The notes: generated by a model not told the origin, from the sequence alone. A stretch of DNA of 17,753 bases from Deltaproteobacteria bacterium (GCA_009668925.1 SBEK01000074.1:1-17753); one strand, 5' to 3'; counted from the stretch's first letter, positions 1 through 7,880 are shown. Program-made: numbers and translations.

Positions 1-2
1 AT

Positions 3-917
3 CCGGTCATCGTCAAACCTTCGGGCGGCGGCGGTGGCATCGGCATCATGATCGCCCGCAATGAAGAAGAACTGGGCAAAGCCATTGCCGGAGCCGAGAC
101 GCGGGGCCGCAAGGCCTTCGGCACCTCCTCTTTCTATATTGAAAAATTTCTGCACGGCATGAAGCACGTGGAATTCCAGGTTCTGGCCGATCAATACGGC
201 AACGTCGTTCATCTGGGCGAACGCGACTGTTCGGTGCAGCGCCGCTTCCAGAAGCTCGTGGAGGAATCCCCCTGCCCGATTGTCAGCCCGTTCTGGCGGA
301 TGAAAATGGGCGCGGCCGCCATCGACGTCGCCCTGGCGCTGGATTACGTGGGCGCCCTGACGGTTGAATTTTTTTATTTTCCGGAAGAACGGAAATTCTA
401 TTTCAATGAAATCAATTCCCGCCTGCAGGTGGAGCACTGCGTCACCGAGATGGTGACCGGCATCGACATCATCCGCGAGCAGATCAGGATTGCCGAGGGC
501 GAAGAGCTGAGTTTCAATCAGGACGACATCCGCCTGCGCGTCCATGCCATCGAATGCCGCGTCAACGCGGAAGACGCGCTGCGCAACTTTATTCCCTCAC
601 CAGGCGTCATCCGGAAACTGCACTTGCCTCATGGACCCGGAATCCGCATTGACGAAGGGATATACGAAGGCTATCTTTTTCCTTTTTACTACGATTCGCT
701 GATGATGAAAGTCATGAGCGTGGGGGCGACGCGGGCGGACGCCATCGCCCGCATGCAGCGCGCACTGGGTGAAATCGAGCTTACGGGGCCGAAAACGACG
801 CTGCCCTTCCACCACGTGATTCTCCGGGAGGAGGATTTTATCAGCGGCAGCTACACAACCGATCTGGCGGACCGGCCGGATGTTAGAAATAAGCTGAAGC
901 AGGCTGTTAGGCTATAG
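3..917 (+). CDS. accC: Biotin carboxylase (acetyl-CoA/acyl-CoA or pyruvate carboxylase subunit A), 5'-truncated by window edge
   Basis: ATP-grasp biotin carboxylase that carboxylates the biotin of a carrier protein using ATP and bicarbonate. The frame is open from base 3, so the visible 304 codons are the C-terminal two thirds of a protein normally about 450 residues long. Seen in order: the glycine-rich ATP loop (KPSGGGGGIG), the segment HVEFQVLADQYGNVVHLGERDCSVQRR in shortened form (GERDCSVQRRFQKLVEE), the metal/catalytic strand FYFNEINSRLQVEH with the E-x-N-x-R residues equivalent to E. coli E288/N290/R292, then the C-terminal domain beginning near RLRVHAIECRVNAED. It ends without a biotinyl domain, so it is a stand-alone subunit. 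Oddities are Ile-Gly-Ile where RGM is usual in the glycine loop and EHCV for EHPV. Which acyl-CoA or pyruvate partner it serves cannot be told from the window. A strong terminator follows at once. Confidence 0.93.
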   Translation, partial: PVIVKPSGGGGGIGIMIARNEEELGKAIAGAETRGRKAFGTSSFYIEKFLHGMKHVEFQVLADQYGNVVHLGERDCSVQRRFQKLVEESPCPIVSPFWRMKMGAAAIDVALALDYVGALTVEFFYFPEERKFYFNEINSRLQVEHCVTEMVTGIDIIREQIRIAEGEELSFNQDDIRLRVHAIECRVNAEDALRNFIPSPGVIRKLHLPHGPGIRIDEGIYEGYLFPFYYDSLMMKVMSVGATRADAIARMQRALGEIELTGPKTTLPFHHVILREEDFISGSYTTDLADRPDVRNKLKQAVRL

Positions 918-938
918 ACTTTAGGGTTACAATGAATT

Positions 939-969
939 AAAAAGCCCCGTCGGTCCGGCGGGGCTTTTT
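939..969. terminator. Bidirectional intrinsic terminator between accC and pckG
   Basis: Perfect 11-bp inverted repeat AAAAAGCCCCG / CGGGGCTTTTT with a 9-base loop. Its A-run and T-run flank the GC stem on both sides, so it can end transcription from the biotin carboxylase gene (plus) and from the convergent PEPCK gene (minus). Confidence 0.9.
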
Positions 970-993
970 GTTATACATTCTTCACTGAAAGAC

Positions 994-2856
994 TTAAGCG
1001 AAATCGCCGGGAGGAATGACTGATTTCCCCGCCTTTTTCTTCGCCGCGATCAGGCTGTTGCGCAGCAAGGTCATCATGGCATGGAATTCTTCGGGAATGT
1101 TTTCCTCTTCGTTATACGCTTTTTCCACGCGGTCGAGTTTCTCCAGAAATTTATCCACCCGGATGGAGAACAGTTTATCATACATATCACGGCTGAATTT
1201 CTTGCCGAAAATCTGCACAAACAATTTGGCGATATCCTCGTATTGCGGGATATAGCCGATCGGCGTTTGAATGGCGCTGTATTCGCCGTGCACCCGTCCT
1301 TCCATCCACATCAGCCAGACTTTCTTGTCCACTTTATCGTTCAGGAATTTGCCCTCTTCCTTCAGAAAATAGTTCGTTGCGAAGACCAGCGGCTTGGCGA
1401 TCAGCCGGTTGCCGAATTTAATGTGGTTGGACAGATACGTTCCCAGCGGAACGACCAGGAAATCGAGGTTCGCCATCGGAGAGAGCTCCCGCACACCGAC
1501 GGCACCCAGCGTCGCTGCCGTCGTCTCCGATTCCAGGGAGGCGCCGACAAACATGCCGTGCGCCCAGTCGAAGCTCTGGTAAACCGGCACGGACGTATCG
1601 GAATCGCGACCGCCGTAAATGATGCCGCTTACCGGAACCCCCTCGGGATCGTAGAGTTTGGGGTCCACGTTTTTCAACTCGCTTAATCGAATCGTGTAGC
1701 GCGCATTCTTATGGGCCAGAGGGATCTCATTGCCCTTGTCGTCTTTCTTGCCTTTCTTCCACTCGCCGGAAAAGTTGGTTCCCTCTTCCGGAAGAATCTG
1801 CCCCATACCCAGCCAGTAAGGTTTCCCGTCATTCACGAGCACGTTGGAGAAGATCAGTTCGCGCGGCGTCGTGAGCGCTTCATAGATGACCGGGTCATCG
1901 ACCGGGTTCACGTCTTCAATAATGCCGAAAATGCCCTGTTCGATGTTGACCGCATAGGCCCTGCCGTCGTCGCTGTGGCGGATATAGGCGATATCATCGC
2001 CGACAATCTGCTGGCCGGGAACCATCGCTGTAGACGTCTTGCCGCAGGCGCTCGGGAACGCGCCGGTGAAATAGGTTACCCGGTTCTTTCCCTCCGGCTT
2101 CACGCCCATGATAAACATGTGCTCGGTCAGCCAGTCTTCCTTGTTGGCCTTGTAGATCGCCAGCCGCAGCGCCAGCTTCTTCAACCCCACGCTGTTTCCG
2201 GCGTACTGATTGTTGACCGTCAAGACTTTTTTCCCGAGGACATCAATGTAAATTCTGCGATCCTTGATATTCCTGGTATTGCCCCGTTCATCCAATTCGC
2301 CCGCGGAATGAATTAGATAGAAAAAATCATCGGCGCCCTTCAGTGTCTTAAAGTGCTCGTAGCCGACGCGGTAGAGCAAATCTTCGCTGTGCGAGACATA
2401 AGCGGAGTCCGTGATCTGCAGCGCGGCGATGGAAAAACGCGAGTTGAGCGGCCCCAGGCAGAAGAAGCGCACAAAACATTCCTTGCCCTTCATGATGCCG
2501 TCCATAATGCCGCGCACTTCTTTGAGCCCTTCCTCCCGGTCCTTGACGTCGATGATCTTGGAGACTTTCATATCCGGCGTTACGAGCAGACAGGTGTTCT
2601 TTTTATCGCGCCCCTGATCGTAAAAACTGTCAAAATGAACTGTGTGACCGGGCATAGCCAGCTTCTTCTCCTCGGCCAGATCCACGGCCATTTGGCGGAT
2701 ATATCCGACGTCCGTAAAGCTGTCGGTAATTACAGATACTTTGGCCGGCTTGCATAAATTCACATATTCCTCGACAATTCTTTCCACGTGCGGATTATTG
2801 AGGGCTTTGATTTTCTGCAGGTTTTCATCAGTCAAAATTCTCTTATCAATGTTCAA
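994..2856 (-). CDS. pckG: Phosphoenolpyruvate carboxykinase (GTP)
   Basis: Interconverts oxaloacetate plus GTP with PEP, CO2 and GDP in the cytoplasm; in anaerobes it serves gluconeogenesis or anaplerosis. The 620 residues match the usual length of the GTP class. Seen: kinase-1a P-loop AFPSACGKTSTAM at about residues 266-278 with the hyper-reactive Cys271 typical of GTP enzymes, metal-binding His246 in EHMFIMG, GDDIAYIRH (286-294) for kinase-2, the NIEQGIFGIIEDVNP segment, and IIYGGRDSDTSVP. The start is TTG (2854-2856), chosen because AGGGGG lies 8 bases upstream and the protein begins with the expected polar helix. It converges on accC and shares its terminator. No clear sigma-70 promoter was seen in the first hundred bases upstream. 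No frameshift or missing key residue was noticed. Confidence 0.96.
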   Translation of the reverse strand: MNIDKRILTDENLQKIKALNNPHVERIVEEYVNLCKPAKVSVITDSFTDVGYIRQMAVDLAEEKKLAMPGHTVHFDSFYDQGRDKKNTCLLVTPDMKVSKIIDVKDREEGLKEVRGIMDGIMKGKECFVRFFCLGPLNSRFSIAALQITDSAYVSHSEDLLYRVGYEHFKTLKGADDFFYLIHSAGELDERGNTRNIKDRRIYIDVLGKKVLTVNNQYAGNSVGLKKLALRLAIYKANKEDWLTEHMFIMGVKPEGKNRVTYFTGAFPSACGKTSTAMVPGQQIVGDDIAYIRHSDDGRAYAVNIEQGIFGIIEDVNPVDDPVIYEALTTPRELIFSNVLVNDGKPYWLGMGQILPEEGTNFSGEWKKGKKDDKGNEIPLAHKNARYTIRLSELKNVDPKLYDPEGVPVSGIIYGGRDSDTSVPVYQSFDWAHGMFVGASLESETTAATLGAVGVRELSPMANLDFLVVPLGTYLSNHIKFGNRLIAKPLVFATNYFLKEEGKFLNDKVDKKVWLMWMEGRVHGEYSAIQTPIGYIPQYEDIAKLFVQIFGKKFSRDMYDKLFSIRVDKFLEKLDRVEKAYNEEENIPEEFHAMMTLLRNSLIAAKKKAGKSVIPPGDFA

Positions 2857-3213
2857 TTGGAATTCCCCCTGTTTTATTTATTTCTTCCCTGCTTCCACTC
2901 ACGATGACGCAGGTATAGTTATAGGCACATCAACTTCGGCAGTTTATTCATTGGAGAGACCGCAATAACCGGGCATCTTGAAAAACTACGGTAACCGGGT
3001 AGAAAAACCCTTTTACTGCCGTGACTTTAAGGGACAATTCCATAAAAATCAACAGATATTTATGAGCCTGTCCGCCGGCCGCCTTAAGAGCGGCAATCTT
3101 CCTCCGAACATCTGAACACCTGAATATTCTTGACGAAGGCCGCTGTCTCCAGTAGAGTGGCGTATCATTTTTATCAGTCCGATGAAAAATCCCTGTGAGG
3201 AGGTTAAGCACCA
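2857..3213. other. Divergent intergenic region between pckG and the HEAT lipoprotein gene
   Basis: 357 bases carrying the leaders of both divergent genes. No convincing gene: a minus-strand frame here lacks a ribosome site and recognisable protein character. It holds two TAACCGGG copies (2966-2973 and 2992-2999, 26 bases apart), each followed within a few bases by a GAAAAA run, then GGGT-AGAAAA-ACCC hairpin-forming bases. No riboswitch class is recognised. A sigma-70-like promoter and a GAGGAGG ribosome site (3197-3203) for the downstream lipoprotein lie at its right end. Confidence 0.6.
3130..3158 (+). promoter_or_regulatory. Candidate sigma-70 promoter for the HEAT-repeat lipoprotein gene
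   Basis: TTGACG (3130-3135), 17-base spacer, TAGAGT (3153-3158). The -35 matches five of six consensus bases and the spacer is optimal. Transcription would begin near 3165, giving a leader of about 50 bases before the ATG at 3214. Found by eye. Confidence 0.5.
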
Positions 3214-4212
3214 ATGAAGAGTAAATATTTTTGCACTCTCGCTGCTTTATTCATTACCGTCTTATCACTGCTAACCGGCTGCGGATTGAATTTCACCATC
3301 AAGGATCCTGTCCCGTCAACCATCACTTATGACTCCCAGGGTGCGACGCCGGCCACCTTGACGATTGTTGATGGCCGAACAGGGATGGACTCGCACTTTC
3401 TTCTGGGACAAATTGGCACGGGCGCCGCAATGTCCGAACGATCCCTTGTCAAGTTCAGCAATGTTGAAGATCCACTTGTTTTCTTAGCCACAAATCTCGA
3501 GAAAGAAATGACCGGCCGCCAAATCCCGGTCAGATGCATTGTGGCCAAAAATAAAACGGACGGTTTGACACTGACTGTTCATCGTTATCAAATCGCCAGC
3601 ATCAGGGCAACCAGCTTCTCCCCATGGGAAGCCCTGCATATATTTTCCGGCACGCTTTCCGACGGCGGCAAAAAGACCATGATTAAATCCTATTTTTACA
3701 ATGGGAAAGTGCCGGTCTGGAGCATGGATGAAATCCTCGACCCCTGTTTCAACATTCCCATGTCCGTCATGATTAAAGACATAGCATCCAAAATCAACCA
3801 AGCTGCTTTTCGTCTCAGCGCTTCCGATCAGAAAGTTGCAGCCCTCTCAGAGCAGATCAATGGGCGGATCAGCGGGAAAGATTACACGGATTTCTGGAAA
3901 GTGCTCGAGCTGGGCTATTCCAATAACCCCAGGGCGGTCGAACAGCTGAAAAAATTCGCGCAAACCGGTGATGAATTCTTCAAGGCATGCGCTGTTTCAT
4001 CGATCGGTACGCTGGGAGCTGCAGGCGAATTGGAGTTTCTCAAAAAGGCCTATACGGATGGCTGGTACAATGATCGCTATATGGCCCTGAAGGCTATCGG
4101 CGACCTCGGCACGGTCGAATCCCTCCAGGTCCTGAACAATGTTAAATCCGACGCGAGATATGAAAAAGAAGGCGGCATAAAATACTGTGTCGATTTGTAC
4201 CTTCAACAGTAG
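3214..4212 (+). CDS. Lipoprotein with C-terminal HEAT-like repeats
   Basis: 332 residues. The N-terminus is a lipoprotein signal with a Lys-containing n-region, a hydrophobic stretch and lipobox L20-T21-G22-C23; residue +2 is Gly, so outer-membrane sorting is plausible. The middle section (about 30-200) resembles lipoproteins of unknown function that repeat short beta strands, and I do not recognise a catalytic motif. The last 100 residues or so are helical pairs in HEAT style (NNPRAVEQLKKFAQTGDEFF, then SSIGTLGAAGELEFLKKA, then MALKAIGDLGTVESLQVL), a scaffold for protein contacts. The start is well set by GAGGAGG about 10 bases upstream. It is a single-gene unit with its own promoter candidate and terminator. 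The exact role is unknown. Confidence 0.85.
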   Translation: MKSKYFCTLAALFITVLSLLTGCGLNFTIKDPVPSTITYDSQGATPATLTIVDGRTGMDSHFLLGQIGTGAAMSERSLVKFSNVEDPLVFLATNLEKEMTGRQIPVRCIVAKNKTDGLTLTVHRYQIASIRATSFSPWEALHIFSGTLSDGGKKTMIKSYFYNGKVPVWSMDEILDPCFNIPMSVMIKDIASKINQAAFRLSASDQKVAALSEQINGRISGKDYTDFWKVLELGYSNNPRAVEQLKKFAQTGDEFFKACAVSSIGTLGAAGELEFLKKAYTDGWYNDRYMALKAIGDLGTVESLQVLNNVKSDARYEKEGGIKYCVDLYLQQ

Positions 4213-4248
4213 GCTCAGGCTGAAATCCGGCCATAATCCATTCAATAG

Positions 4249-4284
4249 AAAAGCGCAGCCCTGAGCAGCGGCTGCGCTTTTTTT
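4249..4284. terminator. Bidirectional intrinsic terminator
   Basis: AAAAGCGCAGCC / GGCTGCGCTTTT, a 12-bp stem with a 9-base loop followed by seven T in all. It lies between the converging HEAT lipoprotein gene (plus) and the Trp/Tyr/Arg-rich protein gene (minus), and can serve both. Confidence 0.9.
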
Positions 4285-4300
4285 AACATTTCCGTATGTC

Positions 4301-4924
4301 CTATCGGCGATCGCCTCTGCCCCCGTCATGCGGGCCTCTGTCGCGATCGCCCCGGTCTCCTCTGTCGGGCCCCCGGTCACGGCCTCGCTCCGGACCGCGG
4401 TCCGGTCCCCGATCCGGTCTGTCGTCGCGGTACTGTCCACGGTCATGGGGTCTGCGGTCCATCCCCCGCACGCCGTAGTAATCTTCCTTTTCCCAGTGTT
4501 TGTCTCTTTTCCATTTGCGCCAGTTTTTCTCCGCATCACGGTGAGGAATGGGACGATGGTCCCACTCGTAACCTCTCCAGCGCCGGTCTCTGTAATCATT
4601 TCTCCAGCCGCGGGGCACTTGCCTGTAAAAGGGCGGAGGGGTTTTATAGTAACCCCAGCCCCGGTCATAGTATCGCGAACGATACCAGCGTCCTTCCCAG
4701 GGCCGCCACCACCATCCTCCATAAAAGAAGATGTCGACATCGACATCGGGAACCGCGTACACATCAGTCTCCGGAATCACCACCACATGCGGCGGCGCCG
4801 GAAAAATAATGGGTGGAGGCAGAGGAATGTTCACGCGCACATCGACGTCGACCGCCGCCATAACGGTTGCCGGCGCCAAAACCATTACGGTCAGACACAT
4901 TATTTTCAAAAGCAACTTCTTCAT
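4301..4924 (-). CDS. Exported Trp/Tyr/Arg/Pro-rich protein with Arg-Asp-Gly repeat tail
   Basis: 207 residues. A Sec signal peptide (MKKLLLKIMC..., about 24 residues, VMAA cleavage region) is followed by a Pro/Val-rich strand region (PLPPPIIFPAPPHVVVIPET), an aromatic block (FFYGGWWWRPWEGRWYRSRYYDRGWGYY, residues about 67-93, given in parts: GGWWWRPWEGRWYRSRYYDR), then VPRGWRNDYRDRRW and a low-complexity tail from about 160 made of DRGP/ERGR/DRGD units. This architecture occurs in many delta-type genomes as small periplasmic or surface proteins of unknown function. The start at 4924 was preferred over longer upstream frames because it gives the signal peptide and has AAGGAG 8 bases upstream. 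The highly basic tail could bind polyanions; that is inference. Confidence 0.8.
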   Translation of the reverse strand: MKKLLLKIMCLTVMVLAPATVMAAVDVDVRVNIPLPPPIIFPAPPHVVVIPETDVYAVPDVDVDIFFYGGWWWRPWEGRWYRSRYYDRGWGYYKTPPPFYRQVPRGWRNDYRDRRWRGYEWDHRPIPHRDAEKNWRKWKRDKHWEKEDYYGVRGMDRRPHDRGQYRDDRPDRGPDRGPERGRDRGPDRGDRGDRDRGPHDGGRGDRR

Positions 4925-5066
4925 CAGGGTTCTCCTTTCTTCATCTCTACGCAAACAGCACCAGTCAAAGCTGATGGCTAACAATAATTTATCATGGTCC
5001 GCTGCAGGGCATCGCCCCGCTTCGCGGGCATACGAATCGATTCCTGACGGCCGGGGTGTTCCGCAC

Positions 5067-5438
5067 CTATCGTTTTTGCGGGACGATTTCAACCCAATAA
5101 TCATCCGGATCGTTGATGAAATAAATCCCCATGGCTTTATTTTCAAAACAAATGCAGCCCATTTTTTCATGCAGCCGGTGCGCGGCGGCGAAATCATCCA
5201 CCTTGAACGCCAGATGGAATTCATTATCGCCCAGACTGTAGGCTTCCTTGCGGTCTTTCATCCAGGTGAGTTCCAGCTGATGCGGCGTCTGCCCGTCGCT
5301 GAGAAAGACGAGGATAAAGCTTCCGTCCGGCGGCTCATAGCGCCGCACCTCTTTGAGGTCCAATGCTTCCTTATAGAAGGCCAGACTTTTTTCCAGATTC
5401 AATACGTTGAAATTGTTGTGGGCGAATGTAAACTGCAT
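5067..5438 (-). CDS. Glyoxalase/VOC superfamily protein (lactoylglutathione lyase-like)
   Basis: 123 residues, the usual length of a single-chain glyoxalase I of two beta-alpha-beta-beta-beta modules. All four metal-ligand positions of the family are present: His7 (FAHNNFNV), Glu56 (HQLELT), His75 (EFHLAF) and Glu117 (YWVEIV). This predicts a divalent-metal isomerase acting on a hemithioacetal or related substrate, but VOC proteins vary and the substrate is not certain. I chose the ATG at 5436-5438: AAGGAG lies 8 bases before it, whereas the alternative ATG at 5442-5444 sits only two bases from that site. It lies upstream of and co-oriented with the aromatic-rich exported protein gene, with a gap of about 140 bases, so co-transcription is possible but not evident. 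Confidence 0.88.
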   Translation of the reverse strand: MQFTFAHNNFNVLNLEKSLAFYKEALDLKEVRRYEPPDGSFILVFLSDGQTPHQLELTWMKDRKEAYSLGDNEFHLAFKVDDFAAAHRLHEKMGCICFENKAMGIYFINDPDDYWVEIVPQKR

Positions 5439-5589
5439 ACTCATGTCTCCTTTTATTGACCGGATCGTGTCTTTCTCACGGATCATTGTCGAATTCTCAG
5501 GTCACATATACCAAAACCCGTTCATTTTACAGGTCAGGAATTAACTCCCATTAATCTGGCAAAATACTACCATGTCTTTTGCCGGATTC

Positions 5590-5607
5590 GTTCATATAAT
5601 AATGAAC
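5590..5607. promoter_or_regulatory. Inverted repeat GTTCAT-N6-ATGAAC enclosing a perfect -10 hexamer
   Basis: A 6-bp inverted repeat with a TATAAT at 5595-5600 lying inside it, about 70 bases upstream of the gene starting at 5670. No good -35 is found at the usual distance, so the site looks like an operator overlapping, or an activator-dependent, promoter for the downstream gene. Confidence 0.4.
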
Positions 5608-5669
5608 AATAAAACACATCTTGTAAATGACGGGCGTCACAGCTTGTCGCCCCTGACGAAGGAGGAATC

Positions 5670-6140
5670 ATGGCTGCAAAAATCGGATTGTGGATTGACC
5701 ATCGCCGGTCCGTGATCATGGCGCTCACGGATCAGGGAGTGAACAAAACGGTAATAAAATCAAAAGCCGAAAAACACGCCCGCGCCGCCGGCGACCCCAA
5801 CCTGAAGGGGCCCCACAAGGACAGGATGATTCCGGCAGACGACAGGCACGAACAGGAGTTCGCCCAACACTTGAAAATTTATTACAACCAAATCGCCGAC
5901 GCCGTCGGCACGGCCTCGTCTATTTATATTTTCGGCCCGGGCGAAGCCAAGAAAGAACTCAAAAAACAGCTGGAGAAGAACCATCTCGGCTCGCGCATTG
6001 CCGCCGTGGAAACTGCCGACGAGATGACCGACAACCAGATTCTGGCCAAAGTCTGCAAGTATTTCAATGTCCCGGTTCCTGCGGACCAGAACGTTGTGGA
6101 ATCACCGCACCAGAGAATGAAAACATCGCCATCCGCGTAG
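5670..6140 (+). CDS. baeRF-like / 'translational machinery' family protein (eRF1 domain 2-like fold)
   Basis: 156 residues, cytoplasmic, no signal. The N-terminal LWIDHRRS strand, the central IYIFGPGEAKKELKKQL and the late VETADEMTDNQILAKVCKYF match a family of short proteins beginning with WIDHREA that are annotated as translational machinery or bacterial archaeo-eukaryotic release-factor-like proteins. Their fold corresponds to domain 2 of eRF1/Pelota; the biological role is not established. The gene has AAGGAGG about 7 bases upstream, and a GGGCG/CGCCC inverted repeat precedes that site. It is followed 80 bases later by the co-oriented PsiE-family gene. The C-terminal tail (PHQRMKTSPSA) looks disordered. 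Confidence 0.72.
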   Translation: MAAKIGLWIDHRRSVIMALTDQGVNKTVIKSKAEKHARAAGDPNLKGPHKDRMIPADDRHEQEFAQHLKIYYNQIADAVGTASSIYIFGPGEAKKELKKQLEKNHLGSRIAAVETADEMTDNQILAKVCKYFNVPVPADQNVVESPHQRMKTSPSA

Positions 6141-6220
6141 CCCGGGCAGTCGGGCCAGGGTGCTTCCTTTATGGAAATCACCTTCCTCATCATCATCCGT
6201 GCGGATAGAGGACAGCAGAA

Positions 6221-6742
6221 ATGAGTCAGCATGAGGAGAAAATAAAGGACTATATTGCCGCATTCTCGAGAAACAAGCTCCGGACCGGTGATTCTATTCT
6301 TTACGCGATTGTCGGCGTCAGCTTTCTCGTGGCCGCTCTGGTCGCTCTGGCCTACAGCTACTGGGACTTCGTTTCATTTATCTTGAAAGTCCAGGAACCG
6401 CGAAAGGCTGCGGAAGCCATCATCCGGTTTGTCTCCGACCTGCTCCTGGTGATTATCATCGTGGAAGTCATGGGGACCGTCATCCACTACCTGGAAGAGC
6501 ACCGGACCTCGCTCAGGCCCTTTCTGAATATCGGCATCGTCTCCGCCACCCGGGGCATCCTGTCGATCAGCGCCAAACTCTCCGTGGAAACGCTTCAGGG
6601 AGAGGCTTTCGTGAATGCGATGATCGAACTTGCCGTCAACGTCTTCGTTATCCTTGTTCTGGGCATCACACTCAAATTATTATCCAATATGCTGACCACG
6701 GACGACCGGCAGAAGAGAACCGATGCCCCGCCCCCGGGTTAA
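6221..6742 (+). CDS. PsiE-family (phosphate-starvation-inducible E) integral membrane protein
   Basis: 173 residues with four hydrophobic segments: about 25-48 (SILYAIVGVSFLVAALVALA), about 66-86 (VSDLLLVIIIVEVMGTVIHYL), about 95-115 (FLNIGIVSATRGILSIS) and about 132-152 (LAVNVFVILVLGITLKLL). The acidic residue in VEVMGTV, the LEEHRTSLRPFLNIGIVSATR loop (given as EEHRTSLRPFL then IGIVSATR) and the overall length fit the PsiE/DUF membrane family of unknown biochemical role. The start is supported by GAGG upstream. It could be co-transcribed with the gene ending at 6140. No Pho-box-like repeats were recognised upstream. Confidence 0.78.
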   Translation: MSQHEEKIKDYIAAFSRNKLRTGDSILYAIVGVSFLVAALVALAYSYWDFVSFILKVQEPRKAAEAIIRFVSDLLLVIIIVEVMGTVIHYLEEHRTSLRPFLNIGIVSATRGILSISAKLSVETLQGEAFVNAMIELAVNVFVILVLGITLKLLSNMLTTDDRQKRTDAPPPG

Positions 6743-6804
6743 GGGCAATGCGGGCGCATCCTCGGCTGCGGGAGGTCGCGCCCCGAATTCACGCATCCCT
6801 GGCC

Positions 6805-7584
6805 TCAGCCGATCCGGCAGGCCAGCATGGACACGGAGCCGCCGTCGACCCCCTCTACCGGGAAGCTGATCCTTTCACCGGGGCGGCGCGTCGCAATCAC
6901 ATAGAGCAAAGGCAGGTAATGATCCGGCGTCGGAATAGACAACAGAGCATCCCGGCCCAGTTTCTCATATTCAACGAGAGGTCCGTCAACACCGGCCTCA
7001 AGAAATTCCCGCGCTTTTGTCTCAAAACGGACCGCCCAGTCGTAAGCTTCAATATTCCCCCGGCCCCAGGCATAGGCATGCAGATTATGCACAAGATTCC
7101 CGCTGCCCATGATCAACACCCCGTCGTCTCTCAGGCAAGCCAGTCTCTTGCCGAGCCCGTAGTGAAACTGCGGCGGCTGCCTTTCATTGATGCTCAATTG
7201 GACGACGGGAATATCCGCATCCGGGTAAACATGTTTGAGAACCGACCACGTTCCATGGTCGAGCCCCCAGGTTTTGTCCGGTTTCACAACAACCGGCGCC
7301 AGGACGCTCCTGACCTGCTTCACCAGTGCGGCGGACCCAGGCGCACGGTATTGGACTTCATAAAGTTCTTTCGGAAATCCTCCGAAATCATGGATCGTTT
7401 CCGGCTGGTCCATCGCCGTGAGAGCCGTGGACGGCAGGTACCAGTGCGCGGAAATTGAGAGAATCGCCCGGGGACGGGGCAGCGCCCGGCCGATGGCCGC
7501 CCAACCTTCCGTATAGACATTGTGCGACAGGGCATTCAGCGGATTGCCGTGTCCGAAAAATACCGCCGGCATTCTTTTGGTCAT
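6805..7584 (-). CDS. ygiD: Extradiol ring-cleavage dioxygenase, YgiD/4,5-DOPA dioxygenase type
   Basis: 259 residues, the normal length of bacterial DOPA-dioxygenase-like class III (LigB) enzymes. Conserved histidines are in place: His12 in FFGHGNP, His47 in ISAHWY, His110 in GLDHGTWSVL, His166 in SGNLVHNLHAYAWG and His222 in TPDHYLPLLYV; the family uses three of these for a divalent metal. The predicted activity is O2-dependent opening of a catechol such as L-DOPA, although the physiological substrate in bacteria is uncertain. An O2-using enzyme in an otherwise anaerobe-looking window is notable. The start has AAGGAGG 5 bases upstream. It converges with the PsiE-family gene and diverges from the cytochrome operon. 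Confidence 0.92.
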   Translation of the reverse strand: MTKRMPAVFFGHGNPLNALSHNVYTEGWAAIGRALPRPRAILSISAHWYLPSTALTAMDQPETIHDFGGFPKELYEVQYRAPGSAALVKQVRSVLAPVVVKPDKTWGLDHGTWSVLKHVYPDADIPVVQLSINERQPPQFHYGLGKRLACLRDDGVLIMGSGNLVHNLHAYAWGRGNIEAYDWAVRFETKAREFLEAGVDGPLVEYEKLGRDALLSIPTPDHYLPLLYVIATRRPGERISFPVEGVDGGSVSMLACRIG

Positions 7585-7610
7585 GAAACCCTCCTTATTT
7601 TATCCCGCCT

Positions 7611-7638
7611 CCGGCTTCCGGCAATTGCCTGAAGCCGG
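7611..7638. repeat. Inverted repeat CCGGCTTC ... GAAGCCGG with inner GGCAATTGCC palindrome
   Basis: 8-bp arms (7611-7618 and 7631-7638) enclose a 12-base centre containing the perfect palindrome GGCAATTGCC. It lies 27 bases upstream of the ygiD-type start. It could be an operator for that gene or a transcript hairpin; there is no T-run to make a clear terminator. Confidence 0.6.
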
Positions 7639-7753
7639 AAAACACGGTTGGATTAAGCCCAACGGCGCCGCCTTGCTTCCTGTAATTTAAATAGAGACTT
7701 GCAGAAATCAACAGCCGATACGGCGCCTGTTCCCGAGCGATCGGCCCCGCCTC

Positions 7754-7781
7754 TTGACGGATTCCTAATCACCATTAAACT
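7754..7781 (+). promoter_or_regulatory. Candidate promoter for the cytochrome/FeS/NrfD operon
   Basis: TTGACG (7754-7759), 16-base spacer, TAAACT (7776-7781). This would give a leader of about 210 bases carrying the 7881-7945 stem-loop. Found by eye; moderate similarity only. Confidence 0.35.
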
Positions 7782-7880
7782 AATAAAAATTCTTTGAATC
7801 CGGCGTTGCCGGTTCGCATCAGCAACGGAAAACACATAATTCGGGATGAAATTTGATGAATCTCGCCCAAACGGAAAGTG

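Noticed and set aside
1081..2757. Several plus-strand frames of 134-201 codons across the PEPCK gene
   Set aside because: They are shadows of the PEPCK coding strand; the minus frame carries all conserved PEPCK motifs.
2976..3035. Minus-strand bases with CACGGCA and GGTTACCG considered as a c-di-GMP (GEMM-I) riboswitch
   Set aside because: The conserved core (GCAAA and the tetraloop-receptor pattern) is not present in the right order.
2948..3214. 88-codon minus-strand frame in the pckG/lipoprotein intergenic region
   Set aside because: It overlaps the promoter and leader of the lipoprotein, has no ribosome site and shows no family resemblance.
6748..7458. 236-codon plus-strand frame
   Set aside because: It lies antisense over the dioxygenase gene, which has clear motifs and a ribosome site; the plus frame is Arg/Pro-rich and unlike any family.
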